A stretch of DNA of 64,000 nt from Leptolinea sp. HRD-7. Its GTDB lineage: Bacteria; Chloroflexota; Anaerolineae; Anaerolineales; Anaerolineaceae. Location of the stretch: contig AP024710.1 in NCBI GenBank assembly GCA_024363285.1, forward strand, positions 2,388,001 to 2,452,000, in the 5' to 3' direction. The notes under the pieces were generated by a model. That model was not told where the DNA came from and did not search any database. It was given only the letters and a program-made list of their open reading frames with translations. The position numbers were made by a program, and so were the translations under genes. Shown in pieces: positions 25,705 to 35,052 of the stretch (position 1 is the first letter of the stretch; each line of letters starts with the position of its first letter).

Positions 25705-28513
25705 ATCGTATTTAGGTTTGGTTCATAATGTTTCACTTTTATTAGCCATTGTTCTGATCTTTGATATGGTTTCAGAAAGATGGCGAACCGGAAGAAATTG
25801 GAAACAGGATGTTCTGGTCGGGTTAGTAATTGGCGGAGTTGGCATGGCTATCATGCTTACTCCCTGGGTTTTTCTGCCGGGGATAATTTTTGATACCCGG
25901 TCAATTCTGTTGGGGATATCCGGTCTATTCTTTGGATCACTACCGACCATAATTGCCATGGGGCTTACAACCGTTCTTCGTTTATATCAAGGTGGACCCG
26001 GCGCAATAATGGGAGTATCTGTCATCCTTGCGACCGGTTCGATAGGGATACTCTGGCGAAAACTAAATCATAAGCCTTTGAATGAAATAAGATGGAAAGA
26101 GCTTTATCTTTTCGGGATCATTATTCACATAATTATGATCCTGCTTGCTTTTACCATGCCAATTGATTTAGCACTAAAAACCATTCGAAATATTATCGGC
26201 CCGGTATTAATAATTTATCCATTTGGAACTGTTCTTTTGGGAAGCATATTGATTGCGAGGCTAAACCGCGATAAGCTGACAAATCGAATTATTGAAAGTG
26301 AAGCCCGATATAAAGTCGTCGCAGATAATACCTTCGACTGGGAATATTGGAAAGATGAAAACGGGAAATTCATTTTTTGCTCTCCTTCGTGCGAAAAGAT
26401 TTCTGGATATTCTCAGGACGATTATTTTAGAGACCCTGAACTCATAAATAACCTGGTTCATCCAGATGACCGTGAACTCTATTTAGAACATCAGGATTTT
26501 ACAAATAAAGAAAGAGCGGCAGGGGAGGTTGACTTTCGCATAATCTGTCCGAATGGTACAGTGCGTTGGATCGGGCATGCCTGTCAGCCGGTTTTCGATG
26601 AGAATGGTATTTTTAAAGGCACAAGAGGCAGTAATCGGGATATCACTGAAAAGAAATTAGCGGAAGAAGCGTTGCGGGTCAATGAAGAAAAATATCGATC
26701 ATTTACGGAAAAAATTTCTGATGTGATTTGGGTCTACGATACTGAAACTCAACAGTTCACATATGTAAGCCCTTCTGTAGAAAAGTTACAGGGATATAAG
26801 CCGGATGAGTTAATAAATAAACCGATAAACACTGTCACCCGGCCTGAAGATGTTCAGATTTTAGATGAGTTGATGACGTTCAGAACAATGGCGTATAAAA
26901 ATGGAACTGAACCTCCGGATAAAGTCTATATTAATGAAATCGAACAACCAAGAAAAGATGGTTCACTCGTATATGTAGAGATCAACACCAGTTTTCAAAC
27001 CAATCCTGAAAATGGTCATATTGAAATTCTTGGAGTCTCGCGTAACATAACTGAGCGGAAAAAAGTGGAGCAGGAACTGCAGAATGAATTAATTTTAAAA
27101 GAAGCCATTTTCAACAGTGTTCCCGGAATTCTTTATTTGTATGATTCTGATGGTTATTTACTTCGCTGGAATAAAAAACATGAAGAAATGACCGGTTATT
27201 CTGCGGAAGAATTGGATCATTTTTATTTGTTGGATTGGTATAAAGATCAACCGGAGGATATTGAGCGAGTAACAAAAGGTGTTGAAAAAGCTTTAAAAGA
27301 AGGGTTCGCAACAGCAGAAGCTAACCTCAAGACGAAAAGTGGTGAAAGAATTCTATTTGACTTTACCGCGGCAAGACTGGATATTGGTGGCAAAGTGTAT
27401 TTCACCGGGATTGGTATTGATATTCGAGACCGCCGGGCTGCTGAAAATAAAATCCGCGAACAGACAGAAGACCTTGAACGAAAAAATGAAGAAGCACATC
27501 AATACAGCAGAGTTCTGTTGAGTATGCTTGAAGATCAAAAACGGGCGGAAGAGGCTCTGGAACGCGAACAGTATCTAATGCGAACATTGATGGACACCAT
27601 TCCAGATAATATCTGGTTTAAGGATAAAGAAGGTCGGTTCCTTCGGGCAAATAAAGCGCAAGCCCGTGTCCTTGGAGCGCCGGATATTGCTGATATTCTG
27701 GGTAAAACGGATTTTGATTTCTTCTCACAAGAGCATGCGCAATATGCACGCAATCAAGAGCTGGCAATAATGAACGGCGGTCCCGCGATCATTAGTAATG
27801 ACGAATTATTAACGTATCCGGATCGTCCATCAACCTGGGTCTCAGTGACCAAGCTTCCGCTTTTCAATGAGAACGGGGAGATTATTGGAACATTCGGATT
27901 GGCGAGAGATATTACCGAGCGTAAACGCGCAGAACAAGAACTTCAAACCGCTTATGAATCGACGCTGGAAGGTTGGGCGGCTGCACTAGAATTGCGCGAA
28001 AAAGAAACGGCAACTCACAGCCGAAATGTTGTTGAAATGACGATGGCATTGGCATCACGATTTAATTTTTCTGAAGATGAGTTGATCCATATTCGAAGAG
28101 GCGCCTTGTTGCATGATATCGGCAAAATGGGAATACCGGATTCCATATTATTAAAACCCGGCCCATTAACAGACGATGAATGGACGATCATGCGCATGCA
28201 TCCGACATTTGCTTACAAATTACTTTCCAAAATTCCATATCTGGCGCCAGCTCTTGATATTCCATACCGGCATCACGAACGTTGGAATGGCTCTGGCTAC
28301 CCATCAGGACAGAAGGGAGAGGAGATACCCCTGGCGGCACGAATATTTGCCGTAGTAGATGTATGGGATGCCCTCTCTTCAGACCGTCCGTACAGACCTG
28401 CCTGGCCCCGGGAATCCGTACTGAATTATCTAAAAGAACAAAGTGGAATTCAATTTGACCCAAATGTTGTGAATGCCATTTTGCAATTATTGTCGGAAAA
28501 AAAGGAGGTTTAA
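25694..28513 (+). CDS. 5TM-PAS-HD-GYP cyclic-di-GMP phosphodiesterase candidate
   Basis: 939 residues from ATG 25694, which follows TGAGGA; an in-frame ATG at 25676 lacks a ribosome site. Residues 1-200 hold five to six helices of the 5TMR-LYT type (GGPGAIMG included), then four PAS domains (about 205-325, 330-455, 462-580, 625-745), then an HD-GYP domain with EKETATHSRNV, HDIGKMGIP (about residues 806-814), RHHERWNGSGYP and DALSSDRPYRP. All metal ligands of HD-GYP phosphodiesterases appear present. Such enzymes degrade c-di-GMP. The start lies 11 bases inside the PAS-GAF gene, so both are made from one message and probably work as a pair. Confidence 0.88.
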   Translation: MTGESYLGLVHNVSLLLAIVLIFDMVSERWRTGRNWKQDVLVGLVIGGVGMAIMLTPWVFLPGIIFDTRSILLGISGLFFGSLPTIIAMGLTTVLRLYQGGPGAIMGVSVILATGSIGILWRKLNHKPLNEIRWKELYLFGIIIHIIMILLAFTMPIDLALKTIRNIIGPVLIIYPFGTVLLGSILIARLNRDKLTNRIIESEARYKVVADNTFDWEYWKDENGKFIFCSPSCEKISGYSQDDYFRDPELINNLVHPDDRELYLEHQDFTNKERAAGEVDFRIICPNGTVRWIGHACQPVFDENGIFKGTRGSNRDITEKKLAEEALRVNEEKYRSFTEKISDVIWVYDTETQQFTYVSPSVEKLQGYKPDELINKPINTVTRPEDVQILDELMTFRTMAYKNGTEPPDKVYINEIEQPRKDGSLVYVEINTSFQTNPENGHIEILGVSRNITERKKVEQELQNELILKEAIFNSVPGILYLYDSDGYLLRWNKKHEEMTGYSAEELDHFYLLDWYKDQPEDIERVTKGVEKALKEGFATAEANLKTKSGERILFDFTAARLDIGGKVYFTGIGIDIRDRRAAENKIREQTEDLERKNEEAHQYSRVLLSMLEDQKRAEEALEREQYLMRTLMDTIPDNIWFKDKEGRFLRANKAQARVLGAPDIADILGKTDFDFFSQEHAQYARNQELAIMNGGPAIISNDELLTYPDRPSTWVSVTKLPLFNENGEIIGTFGLARDITERKRAEQELQTAYESTLEGWAAALELREKETATHSRNVVEMTMALASRFNFSEDELIHIRRGALLHDIGKMGIPDSILLKPGPLTDDEWTIMRMHPTFAYKLLSKIPYLAPALDIPYRHHERWNGSGYPSGQKGEEIPLAARIFAVVDVWDALSSDRPYRPAWPRESVLNYLKEQSGIQFDPNVVNAILQLLSEKKEV

Positions 28514-28622
28514 GTTTGGAGAACCGGAAGAATATTTTAGCTCATACCATCATTATTAATTCAGACACAAATTTCAAGAAAAGGACGCTGTTTTGGCGAA
28601 CCCAATCAGTTTTATCTCTTCA

Positions 28623-28651
28623 TTTAATGACCAATTTTTCTCTGGTATAAT
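28623..28651 (+). promoter_or_regulatory. candidate promoter of the mreB operon
   Basis: TGGTATAAT, an extended -10, lies at 28643-28651 with a weak -35 (TTTAAT, 28623) at 17 bases. It precedes TTG 28702 by 51 bases in the 188 bp gap after the HD-GYP gene. Confidence 0.55.
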
Positions 28652-28701
28652 TTTTTGCTGTTATAAATAATTAATGATTATAAGAAATTCAGGAGTGTTA
28701 T

Positions 28702-29772
28702 TTGGCATTTAATCCCCTCAACTGGCTGATGGGTTTATTTTCTCTGGATATAGGGATCGATCTGGGGACAGCCAATACGTTGGTCAATGTGCATGGCAAA
28801 GGGATCATCATCAATGAACCATCCTGGGTGGCTATTGATAAGCGCTCCCGACAGCCTCTCGCGATCGGTGCGAAAGCGAAAGAGATGGTCGGCCGCACGC
28901 CTACTAATGTGGTGGCTATTCGTCCATTACGTGACGGTGTTATCTCTGAATTTGAAATTACTAAAGCCATGCTGGATTATTTCATCAGCCAGGCTCATCA
29001 GCAGACAATCGTACCGGTAGCTAAACCCCGGGTTGTTATTGGTATTCCTTCTGGAGCAACCGAAGTAGAAAAACGTGCCGTATACGACGCGGCAATGGCA
29101 GCCGGAGCCCGGGAAGCGTACCTGATTGAGGAACCACGTGCGGCCGCTCTTGGAGCTGGTCTGCCAGTCTCAGAGATCCATGGGAGTATGGTTGTAGATA
29201 TTGGCGGTGGCACAACCGAGGTTGCTGTGATTTCAATGGGTGGTATTGTGGTGTCGCGTTCATTGCGCGTAGCCGGCGATGAGCTGGACCAGGATATTGC
29301 CCTGTATATTCGAAATAAGTACAACCTGTTTATTGGCGAACGTATGTCTGAACTGATCAAAATTCAGATCGGTTCCGCTTTCCCCCTGCCGGTTGAGAAA
29401 ACAATGACCGTTCGCGGAAGAAACCTTGTCACCGGACTTCCGGAGGCTATCGAAGTCTCTTCTGTGGAGATACGGGAAGCTATCTCTGGTTCCATCCAGG
29501 TCATTGTGGATACAATAAAAGACGCGTTGGACGAAGTTCCGCCTGAAATCGTTTCAGACTTAATTGAAGCGGGTATCTGCATGGCCGGAGGAACATCTCA
29601 GGTTCAGGGTTTTCCCGATCGGCTTTCGGACGAATTGAAATTGCGTGTCTGGGTAGCGGAAGACCCCATGACCTGCGTTGCCAGGGGGGCTGGCATGATT
29701 CTCGAAGACCTTGACCTGTACAAAGATTTTCTCGTTCCGCTTGACCGTTCTGGGAACCGCAATCGGTTATAA
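28702..29772 (+). CDS. mreB: Rod-shape-determining protein MreB
   Basis: 356 residues of the actin fold: phosphate-1 loop DIGIDLGTANTLV (residues 16-28), connect and phosphate-2 VVDIGGGTTEVAVIS, adenosine motif MAGGTSQVQGFP. MreB polymers under the membrane guide the elongation machinery. Start is TTG 28702 with AGGAG at 28691-28695; the N-terminal FNPLNWLMGLF is an amphipathic membrane-binding stretch as in other MreBs, which supports this start. First gene of mreBCD-mrdA-minCDE-rodA. The stop is followed by a hairpin before mreC. Confidence 0.97.
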   Translation: MAFNPLNWLMGLFSLDIGIDLGTANTLVNVHGKGIIINEPSWVAIDKRSRQPLAIGAKAKEMVGRTPTNVVAIRPLRDGVISEFEITKAMLDYFISQAHQQTIVPVAKPRVVIGIPSGATEVEKRAVYDAAMAAGAREAYLIEEPRAAALGAGLPVSEIHGSMVVDIGGGTTEVAVISMGGIVVSRSLRVAGDELDQDIALYIRNKYNLFIGERMSELIKIQIGSAFPLPVEKTMTVRGRNLVTGLPEAIEVSSVEIREAISGSIQVIVDTIKDALDEVPPEIVSDLIEAGICMAGGTSQVQGFPDRLSDELKLRVWVAEDPMTCVARGAGMILEDLDLYKDFLVPLDRSGNRNRL

Positions 29773-29777
29773 TCTGA

Positions 29778-29800
29778 ATGTTCATGTTTCAAATGAACAT
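29778..29800 (+). promoter_or_regulatory. Intercistronic hairpin between mreB and mreC
   Basis: ATGTTCAT and ATGAACAT form an eight-base stem with a seven-base loop, five bases after the mreB stop. There is no T-run, so it may be an mRNA 3'-end stabiliser or processing site rather than a terminator. mreC lacks an evident ribosome site after it. Confidence 0.5.
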
Positions 29801-29813
29801 ATAACCATAACGA

Positions 29814-30659
29814 ATGAAATTTTCTAATCCAGGTAACTGGCGGACATTAATCGCAACGTTGATCGTTGCCGGGATAATTTTCCTGGCGCTGGCTGGATAT
29901 CTGGCGCCTATGATGCGCATGGTTTTGAATCCAGTCATCGGGTTTCAAAGCTGGATATCCAACCGGTATACAGCGTTATCTGATTTCATAACTGTTCCAC
30001 GCGATGTTGCCAGTTTACGTCAACAAAACGCATTGTTGACAAATGAGAATTCGCAACTCCAGACTCAGATCATTCAATTGCAACAACAATTGCGTGAGGC
30101 CGAAGTTCTGTATGCCCTGTTAGATTTTGCTCGGTCTCGGCCTGAAAATGAATATGTTGCCAGCTCCGTTATCGGGCGTGACCCCAGCCCATTTATGAGT
30201 TATGTGATTATTGATCATGGTTCTGATTCCGGGTTGCGCCATGGCATGCCGGTGGTAACCGAACAAGGTTTGGTAGGCCGCGTTGATGCCGTCACCGCCG
30301 GTGCCGCGCGTCTTCAATTGATCACGGATCCTGGCTCTTCAATCAACGTCAGGTTGCAATCCACTCAGACAGAAACCATCCTGAAGGGTTCTATTACCGG
30401 GGATCTTACTCTGGAAATGATCCCGCAGGAGGTTAAGTTGAAAGCCGGGGATCTTGTGCTAACATCAGGACTGGGTGGTGGTTATCCGGCTGATGTTTTA
30501 ATCGGACAGATAATTTCTATTAAGAAAAGGGAAGGGGAATTGTTTCAATCCGCTTCCATTCAACCGGCTGTAGATTTTTCCAGTTTGAGAGCGGTGCTCG
30601 TTATATCCAACTTTAAACCGGTTGATATCGTTCCTCTCATACCTACACTGTCACCCTGA
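29814..30659 (+). CDS. mreC: Rod-shape-determining protein MreC
   Basis: 281 residues: one N-terminal membrane helix (about 10-32), a coiled coil with LRQQNALLTNENSQLQTQ (about 63-95), and the beta-rich extracytoplasmic MreC core with VIGRDPSPFMSYVIIDHGS, GLVGRVDAV, LITDPGSSINV and GLGGGYPADVLIG. It links the MreB filament to PBP2 and RodA outside the membrane. ATG 29814 has no clear ribosome site. The stop is followed three bases later by mreD. Confidence 0.94.
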   Translation: MKFSNPGNWRTLIATLIVAGIIFLALAGYLAPMMRMVLNPVIGFQSWISNRYTALSDFITVPRDVASLRQQNALLTNENSQLQTQIIQLQQQLREAEVLYALLDFARSRPENEYVASSVIGRDPSPFMSYVIIDHGSDSGLRHGMPVVTEQGLVGRVDAVTAGAARLQLITDPGSSINVRLQSTQTETILKGSITGDLTLEMIPQEVKLKAGDLVLTSGLGGGYPADVLIGQIISIKKREGELFQSASIQPAVDFSSLRAVLVISNFKPVDIVPLIPTLSP

Positions 30660-30662
30660 AAT

Positions 30663-31163
30663 ATGCCCGTTCTGGTAGGGATTCCTGTTCTTTTATTGAG
30701 CGTTATCATACAGACAACGGTATTATCGCGTATCCCCATGCTATTTGGAATTCCGGACCTTGTCATGTTGGTTTTTCTCGCCTGGTTTTTGGATGAGAAT
30801 GTTAAACATGGGTGGGAATGGGTTGTAATATCCGGAATCATGGTGTCATTTGTTTCGGCTCTACCTTTTTTTCTGCCATTTTGGGTGTATTTAGCGATAG
30901 CTCTGGTCACTTATTGGTTAAAAAACCGTATATGGCAAACCCCCATAATGGGTATGCTCATCAGTACTTTAATGGGAACTGTTCTAATGCAAGGCGTCAC
31001 CATTTTTGTACTTCAATTTATGGGTACCAGTATTCCTCTGCGGCAAAGTTTTCAACTTATTGTTCTGCCGAGCATTCTCTGGAATCTGATTCTGGCAATT
31101 CCTGTTTATTCACTGGTAAAAGAACTGGTTTATCTGGTATATCCCGGTGAGGCTGACGTATGA
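30663..31163 (+). CDS. mreD: Rod-shape-determining protein MreD
   Basis: 166 residues, five or six membrane helices, the usual size for MreD. It opens with a helix and has GIPDLVMLVFLAWFLDEN, the MreD pattern. Identification rests on length, topology and position between mreC and mrdA, as MreD sequences are poorly conserved. The stop overlaps the mrdA start by four bases. Confidence 0.88.
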   Translation: MPVLVGIPVLLLSVIIQTTVLSRIPMLFGIPDLVMLVFLAWFLDENVKHGWEWVVISGIMVSFVSALPFFLPFWVYLAIALVTYWLKNRIWQTPIMGMLISTLMGTVLMQGVTIFVLQFMGTSIPLRQSFQLIVLPSILWNLILAIPVYSLVKELVYLVYPGEADV

Positions 31164-33229
31164 ATAACAGTCATAAAAGAGACAATCTGGAAAGCTGGCG
31201 GTTATATATAGTCCTGGGGACAATCGCAACTGTATTCCTGTTTTATATGTTCCGGTTGTTTAGTCTGCAGGTGATCAATGGTCAGATATTTTTAGATCAG
31301 GCAAATGAAAACCGGATAAAAAATGTAAGCGAAATGACTCAACGGGGAATAATTACCGATAGAAATGGATTTGTTCTTGCGAGAAATGCTCCCTCATATA
31401 ATGTGATCATTACTCCCGCGTATTTGCCTACCGATGAAGGAACATTACAAAAAATTTATCGGGAGTTAAGTAAACTGATTGACATACCTGTCAATCGAGG
31501 TGAAATCACGGATGAATCGGTCAAAACCTTCAAGTATTGTGATAACAATTTTGGAATTTCCCAGATCGTTTATATCGGCGATACCAACGCACCGTATACC
31601 CCGGTTCAGGTAAAATGCAATATTGATGAGAAAACAGCTTTGATCATCCAGGGGAAACAATCGGATTGGCCAGGAGTAGGTGTCGAGATAATCCCTGTGC
31701 GAGAATATCCGACCGGTTCTCTCACATCAGAGGTGATCGGTTTTCTTGGGCCTATTCCCGCGGCACTGGAAGCATCAATGAAAGAAAAGGGATTTGTACC
31801 AGGCCGTGATAAGTATGGTTATGCCGGTGTTGAGAACTCCTTGAATGAAATTCTAATGGGGCAGAATGGTAAGCGCACTATTGAAGTTGACGTGGCTGGC
31901 AAGGAAATTCGGAATATTACAAACCCTATAGCGCCTGTGCCAGGCAATAATGTCAAATTGACAATCGATGTACGCTTACAGAACGCGGCAAAAACCGCAT
32001 TGATATCTGAGATCAATTTCTGGAATACATATCTGAATAGAATCCAATCTGCAAACGGAGTTGTCATCGCTTTGAATCCGAAGACGGGAGAGATTCTGGC
32101 TCTGGTTTCCTACCCGACCTATGAAAATAATCGGATGGCACGATTCATTCCGGCTTATTATTACAATCAAATAAGTAATGACCCGAACAGGCCTTTATTT
32201 AATCATGCGGTTTCAGCCGAGCATTCTCCTGGTTCTGTGTTCAAGATGGTGACAGCAATAGGAGCATTAAATGAGGGTGTTGTCACGCCAGATAAAGAAC
32301 TGGAAGATCTGGGCAAAATAACAATCATGCAAAAATTTACCGAAAATGAAGTAGGTATCCCGAGAGACTATGTCTGTCACCTCGCGACCGGTCATGGTAT
32401 GGTCAATTTTCTAAAAGGAGTTGCCCAGTCATGTAATGTTTATTTTTATAAACTGGGTGGAGGATACCAGAATGAAGTACCCAAAGGTTTGGGAATCTGG
32501 CGGATTGGAGAATACGCGCGGGCACTCGGGTATGGAGCCATTAGTGGTGTAGAACTTCCTGGCGAGTCAACTGGTTTAATCCCTGATCCTACCTGGAAAC
32601 GTATTAATTTAGGTGAAAACTGGGCAACGGGTGACACTTATATCGCAACTGTGGGGCAGGGGTACGTGCTGGCAACTCCGATACAGGTGGTTATGTCTGC
32701 GGCAACTATTGGCAATAATGGAAAACTTATGCAGCCAACACTGGTTCGCGAAATCACCGATAAAGATGGTGATGTAGTTAAACCTTTTGAACCGAAAATG
32801 AAATGGGATCTGACGGTTGATCCAAAAATTCAGGTTTTTGACGAAGATTTTCTCCCAACCGGAGAGATGAAAACAATTGAGCCCTGGGTGCTGCAAATGG
32901 CAAAAGAAGGAATGCGCGAAGTTGTTCGAAATGGTACCGCGACCAAAGAATTCGTAGGACTTGAATCGCTAAAAGTCGCTGCAAAAACCGGAACGGCAGA
33001 GTATTGCGACAATATTGCCCAGGCGAAAAATCTATGTCAGCCAGGTAACTGGCCTTCACATGCCTGGTTTATGGCTTTCGCGCCTTATGATGATCCGGAA
33101 ATAGCGGTTGTTTCTTTCGTGTATAATGGAGGCGAAGGTGCCAGTGTGTCAGGACCTGTTGTTCGAAAAGTCATGGATGCGTATTTCGAACTTAAGGCCA
33201 TTGATGCGGCTGCTAATCTGCAACAATAG
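31160..33229 (+). CDS. mrdA: Penicillin-binding protein 2 (elongation transpeptidase)
   Basis: 689 residues: membrane helix about 15-36, PBP dimerisation domain with RGIITDRNG and transpeptidase domain with SVFK (Ser359, Lys362), SCN (424-426) and KTG (609-611). It cross-links peptidoglycan with RodA as the glycan polymerase. The protein contains exactly six cysteines, all extracytoplasmic: C127/C153, C406/C425 and C616/C626, spaced like three disulfide pairs; C425 lies inside the SxN motif and C616 just after KTG. PBPs are usually Cys-poor. A VKOR-type oxidase is encoded at 40243. Confidence 0.95.
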   Translation: MNNSHKRDNLESWRLYIVLGTIATVFLFYMFRLFSLQVINGQIFLDQANENRIKNVSEMTQRGIITDRNGFVLARNAPSYNVIITPAYLPTDEGTLQKIYRELSKLIDIPVNRGEITDESVKTFKYCDNNFGISQIVYIGDTNAPYTPVQVKCNIDEKTALIIQGKQSDWPGVGVEIIPVREYPTGSLTSEVIGFLGPIPAALEASMKEKGFVPGRDKYGYAGVENSLNEILMGQNGKRTIEVDVAGKEIRNITNPIAPVPGNNVKLTIDVRLQNAAKTALISEINFWNTYLNRIQSANGVVIALNPKTGEILALVSYPTYENNRMARFIPAYYYNQISNDPNRPLFNHAVSAEHSPGSVFKMVTAIGALNEGVVTPDKELEDLGKITIMQKFTENEVGIPRDYVCHLATGHGMVNFLKGVAQSCNVYFYKLGGGYQNEVPKGLGIWRIGEYARALGYGAISGVELPGESTGLIPDPTWKRINLGENWATGDTYIATVGQGYVLATPIQVVMSAATIGNNGKLMQPTLVREITDKDGDVVKPFEPKMKWDLTVDPKIQVFDEDFLPTGEMKTIEPWVLQMAKEGMREVVRNGTATKEFVGLESLKVAAKTGTAEYCDNIAQAKNLCQPGNWPSHAWFMAFAPYDDPEIAVVSFVYNGGEGASVSGPVVRKVMDAYFELKAIDAAANLQQ

Positions 33230-33240
33230 ACCAACATCCT

Positions 33241-33957
33241 ATGCTGAATTCTGCTACATTGACCGGAGACCATCCGGCGGACTTTCAAATAAAAGGAATT
33301 AACGACGGACTTCTGGTTACTCTCGGAGAAGGAGAATGGACTGTATTACGAGAGCAACTCTTACGGAATATAGAAGAAAGGTCCGCGTTTTTTCAAGGCG
33401 CCCGCCTTGCTCTGGATGTTGGAAATCATGTATTGAAAGCCGCAGAGTTGGGGGCTTTGCGCGATAAATTGGGAGATTTTGGTATCACACTTACAGCGGT
33501 AATCAGCAGCAGCCCGACAACCGAAAAGACTGCGTTAATGTTAGGTATTTCCACACAGATCCAGGCTCCAAAACGGGCTGCATCTCCGATGCGATCGGTT
33601 GAAGAACCTACACCGGTTCAAGGTGAAACAGCAGTTTTTGTTCAAAAGACATTAAGATCGGGTGCAAAAATTCAGAACAATGGATCTGTTATCGTATTGG
33701 GAGACGTCAACCCCGGAGCGGAGATCATTGCTGGTGGGAACATCATCATCTGGGGCAGAATGCGAGGAACCGCCCAGGCAGGAAGCAATGGTGATGAAAA
33801 AGCTGTAGTTTGCGCTCTGGAGATGGCACCAATGAATTTGAGAATTGCCGGAGCTTCATTAGATTGGAAATCAGCCAAAACAAAGCCAGGTCCAGCTGTG
33901 GCTTCATTGGTATCGGGTGCGGTAATTATCCAACCCTGGAAACATCCTACTATCTGA
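33241..33957 (+). CDS. minC: Septum site-determining protein MinC
   Basis: 238 residues. N-terminal MinC domain (about 1-105), a short Pro-rich linker (about 112-130) and the C-terminal beta-helix with KTLRSGAKIQNNGSVIVLGDVN, then PGAEIIAGGNIIIWGRMRGTAQAG, the classic MinC motif. It inhibits FtsZ ring assembly away from midcell in complex with MinD. ATG 33241 is 11 bases after mrdA. The gene overlaps nothing and is followed by minD after nine bases. Confidence 0.94.
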   Translation: MLNSATLTGDHPADFQIKGINDGLLVTLGEGEWTVLREQLLRNIEERSAFFQGARLALDVGNHVLKAAELGALRDKLGDFGITLTAVISSSPTTEKTALMLGISTQIQAPKRAASPMRSVEEPTPVQGETAVFVQKTLRSGAKIQNNGSVIVLGDVNPGAEIIAGGNIIIWGRMRGTAQAGSNGDEKAVVCALEMAPMNLRIAGASLDWKSAKTKPGPAVASLVSGAVIIQPWKHPTI

Positions 33958-33966
33958 GGTACATGT

Positions 33967-34755
33967 ATGGCAGCAAAAGTTGTTACTATAACATCGGGAA
34001 AAGGCGGGGTTGGAAAAACCACCACAACCGCGAATCTGGCGGTTGCATTAAGCCTGGAAGGCGAAAAGGTGGTTTGCCTGGATGGTGATATCGGTTTGCG
34101 CAACCTTGATGTGATCATGGGACTCGAGAACCGTATTGTCTACGATCTGGTGGATGTGGTTGAAGGCCGTTGTCGGTTACGCCAGGCGATGATCCGTGAT
34201 AAACAAAATTCTGAACTGTATTTAATTCCGGCCGCGCAAACCCGTGACAAGAATGCCATTTCACCCACCGATATGGTTAAACTGTGTGACGAACTACGAC
34301 CGGATTTTGACTGGATATTAATTGATTCTCCTGCCGGGATTGAACGTGGCTTTCGAAATGTGATAGCACCGGCTGATATCGTTCTGGTTGTCACAAATCC
34401 AGAAGTCTCTGCCGTCCGTGATGCTGACCGCATCATCGGACTGGTTGAGTCGGAAGAAAAAGGACCTGCCCGGCTGGTTATCAACCGGATGAATGCCAAT
34501 ATGGTGAAGCGCGGCGATATGCTGAGCGTGGAAGATGTGTCCGAGTTACTGGCAATTTCAATAATAGGTATAGTTCCGGAGGATGAGACTGTTATTTCTA
34601 GTTCTAATCGCGGACAACCGGTGGTGAATGATTCAAAATCCCGGGCTGGAATGGCATTCCGTGATATCGCCCGCCGTCTTCGTGGAGAGGATGTTCCTTT
34701 CCCTTCTCTGGATGCGAAAGACGATTTCTTCAAAAAACTATTTCGGGTAAACTAA
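33967..34755 (+). CDS. minD: Septum site-determining ATPase MinD
   Basis: 262 residues. Deviant Walker A GKGGVGKTTTTANLAVALS at the N-terminus, switch region LDGDIGLRNLDVIMG, DWILIDSPAGIE (Walker B), and a C-terminal amphipathic helix (DDFFKKLFRVN) for membrane binding. MinD recruits MinC to the membrane and is cycled by MinE. GAGGT precedes ATG 33967. All expected motifs are intact. Confidence 0.97.
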   Translation: MAAKVVTITSGKGGVGKTTTTANLAVALSLEGEKVVCLDGDIGLRNLDVIMGLENRIVYDLVDVVEGRCRLRQAMIRDKQNSELYLIPAAQTRDKNAISPTDMVKLCDELRPDFDWILIDSPAGIERGFRNVIAPADIVLVVTNPEVSAVRDADRIIGLVESEEKGPARLVINRMNANMVKRGDMLSVEDVSELLAISIIGIVPEDETVISSSNRGQPVVNDSKSRAGMAFRDIARRLRGEDVPFPSLDAKDDFFKKLFRVN

Positions 34756-34770
34756 CGGAAGGGGATGAGT

Positions 34771-35034
34771 ATGCCCGGCTGGATGGATCGAATTTCAGGT
34801 ACACATACCAGTAGTGCCTCTCAAGCAAAAGAGAGACTAAAGCTGGTATTAATTCATGATAGAACAGATCTTACCAATGACGAAGTCGCCCGCCTGAAAG
34901 ATGAATTGATGGGTGTTATCCGAAAATATATTGACATTGATCCCGGTGAAGTTCATATACTGGTAAACCATGACGGGCGTGAACAGCGCCTTGTTGCCGA
35001 TGTACCTCTGCGGTCAGGTCAACGCAGGCGGTAG
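34771..35034 (+). CDS. minE: Cell division topological specificity factor MinE
   Basis: 87 residues from ATG 34771; an in-frame ATG at 34765 touches the ribosome site GGAAGGGG (34757-34764), so the second ATG, six bases away from it, is the better start. It has SASQAKERLKLVLIHDR (anti-MinCD helix region) and KDELMGVIRKYIDIDPGEV with the C-terminal dimer domain. MinE drives MinD oscillation; its presence makes this a Min system of the oscillating type rather than a DivIVA type. Confidence 0.93.
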   Translation: MPGWMDRISGTHTSSASQAKERLKLVLIHDRTDLTNDEVARLKDELMGVIRKYIDIDPGEVHILVNHDGREQRLVADVPLRSGQRRR

Positions 35035-35052
35035 GAAAAATCCGCAGGAAGA

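Noticed and set aside
34140-34733. 197-codon frame opposite minD
   Set aside because: A Ser/Arg-rich antisense shadow of an intact minD.
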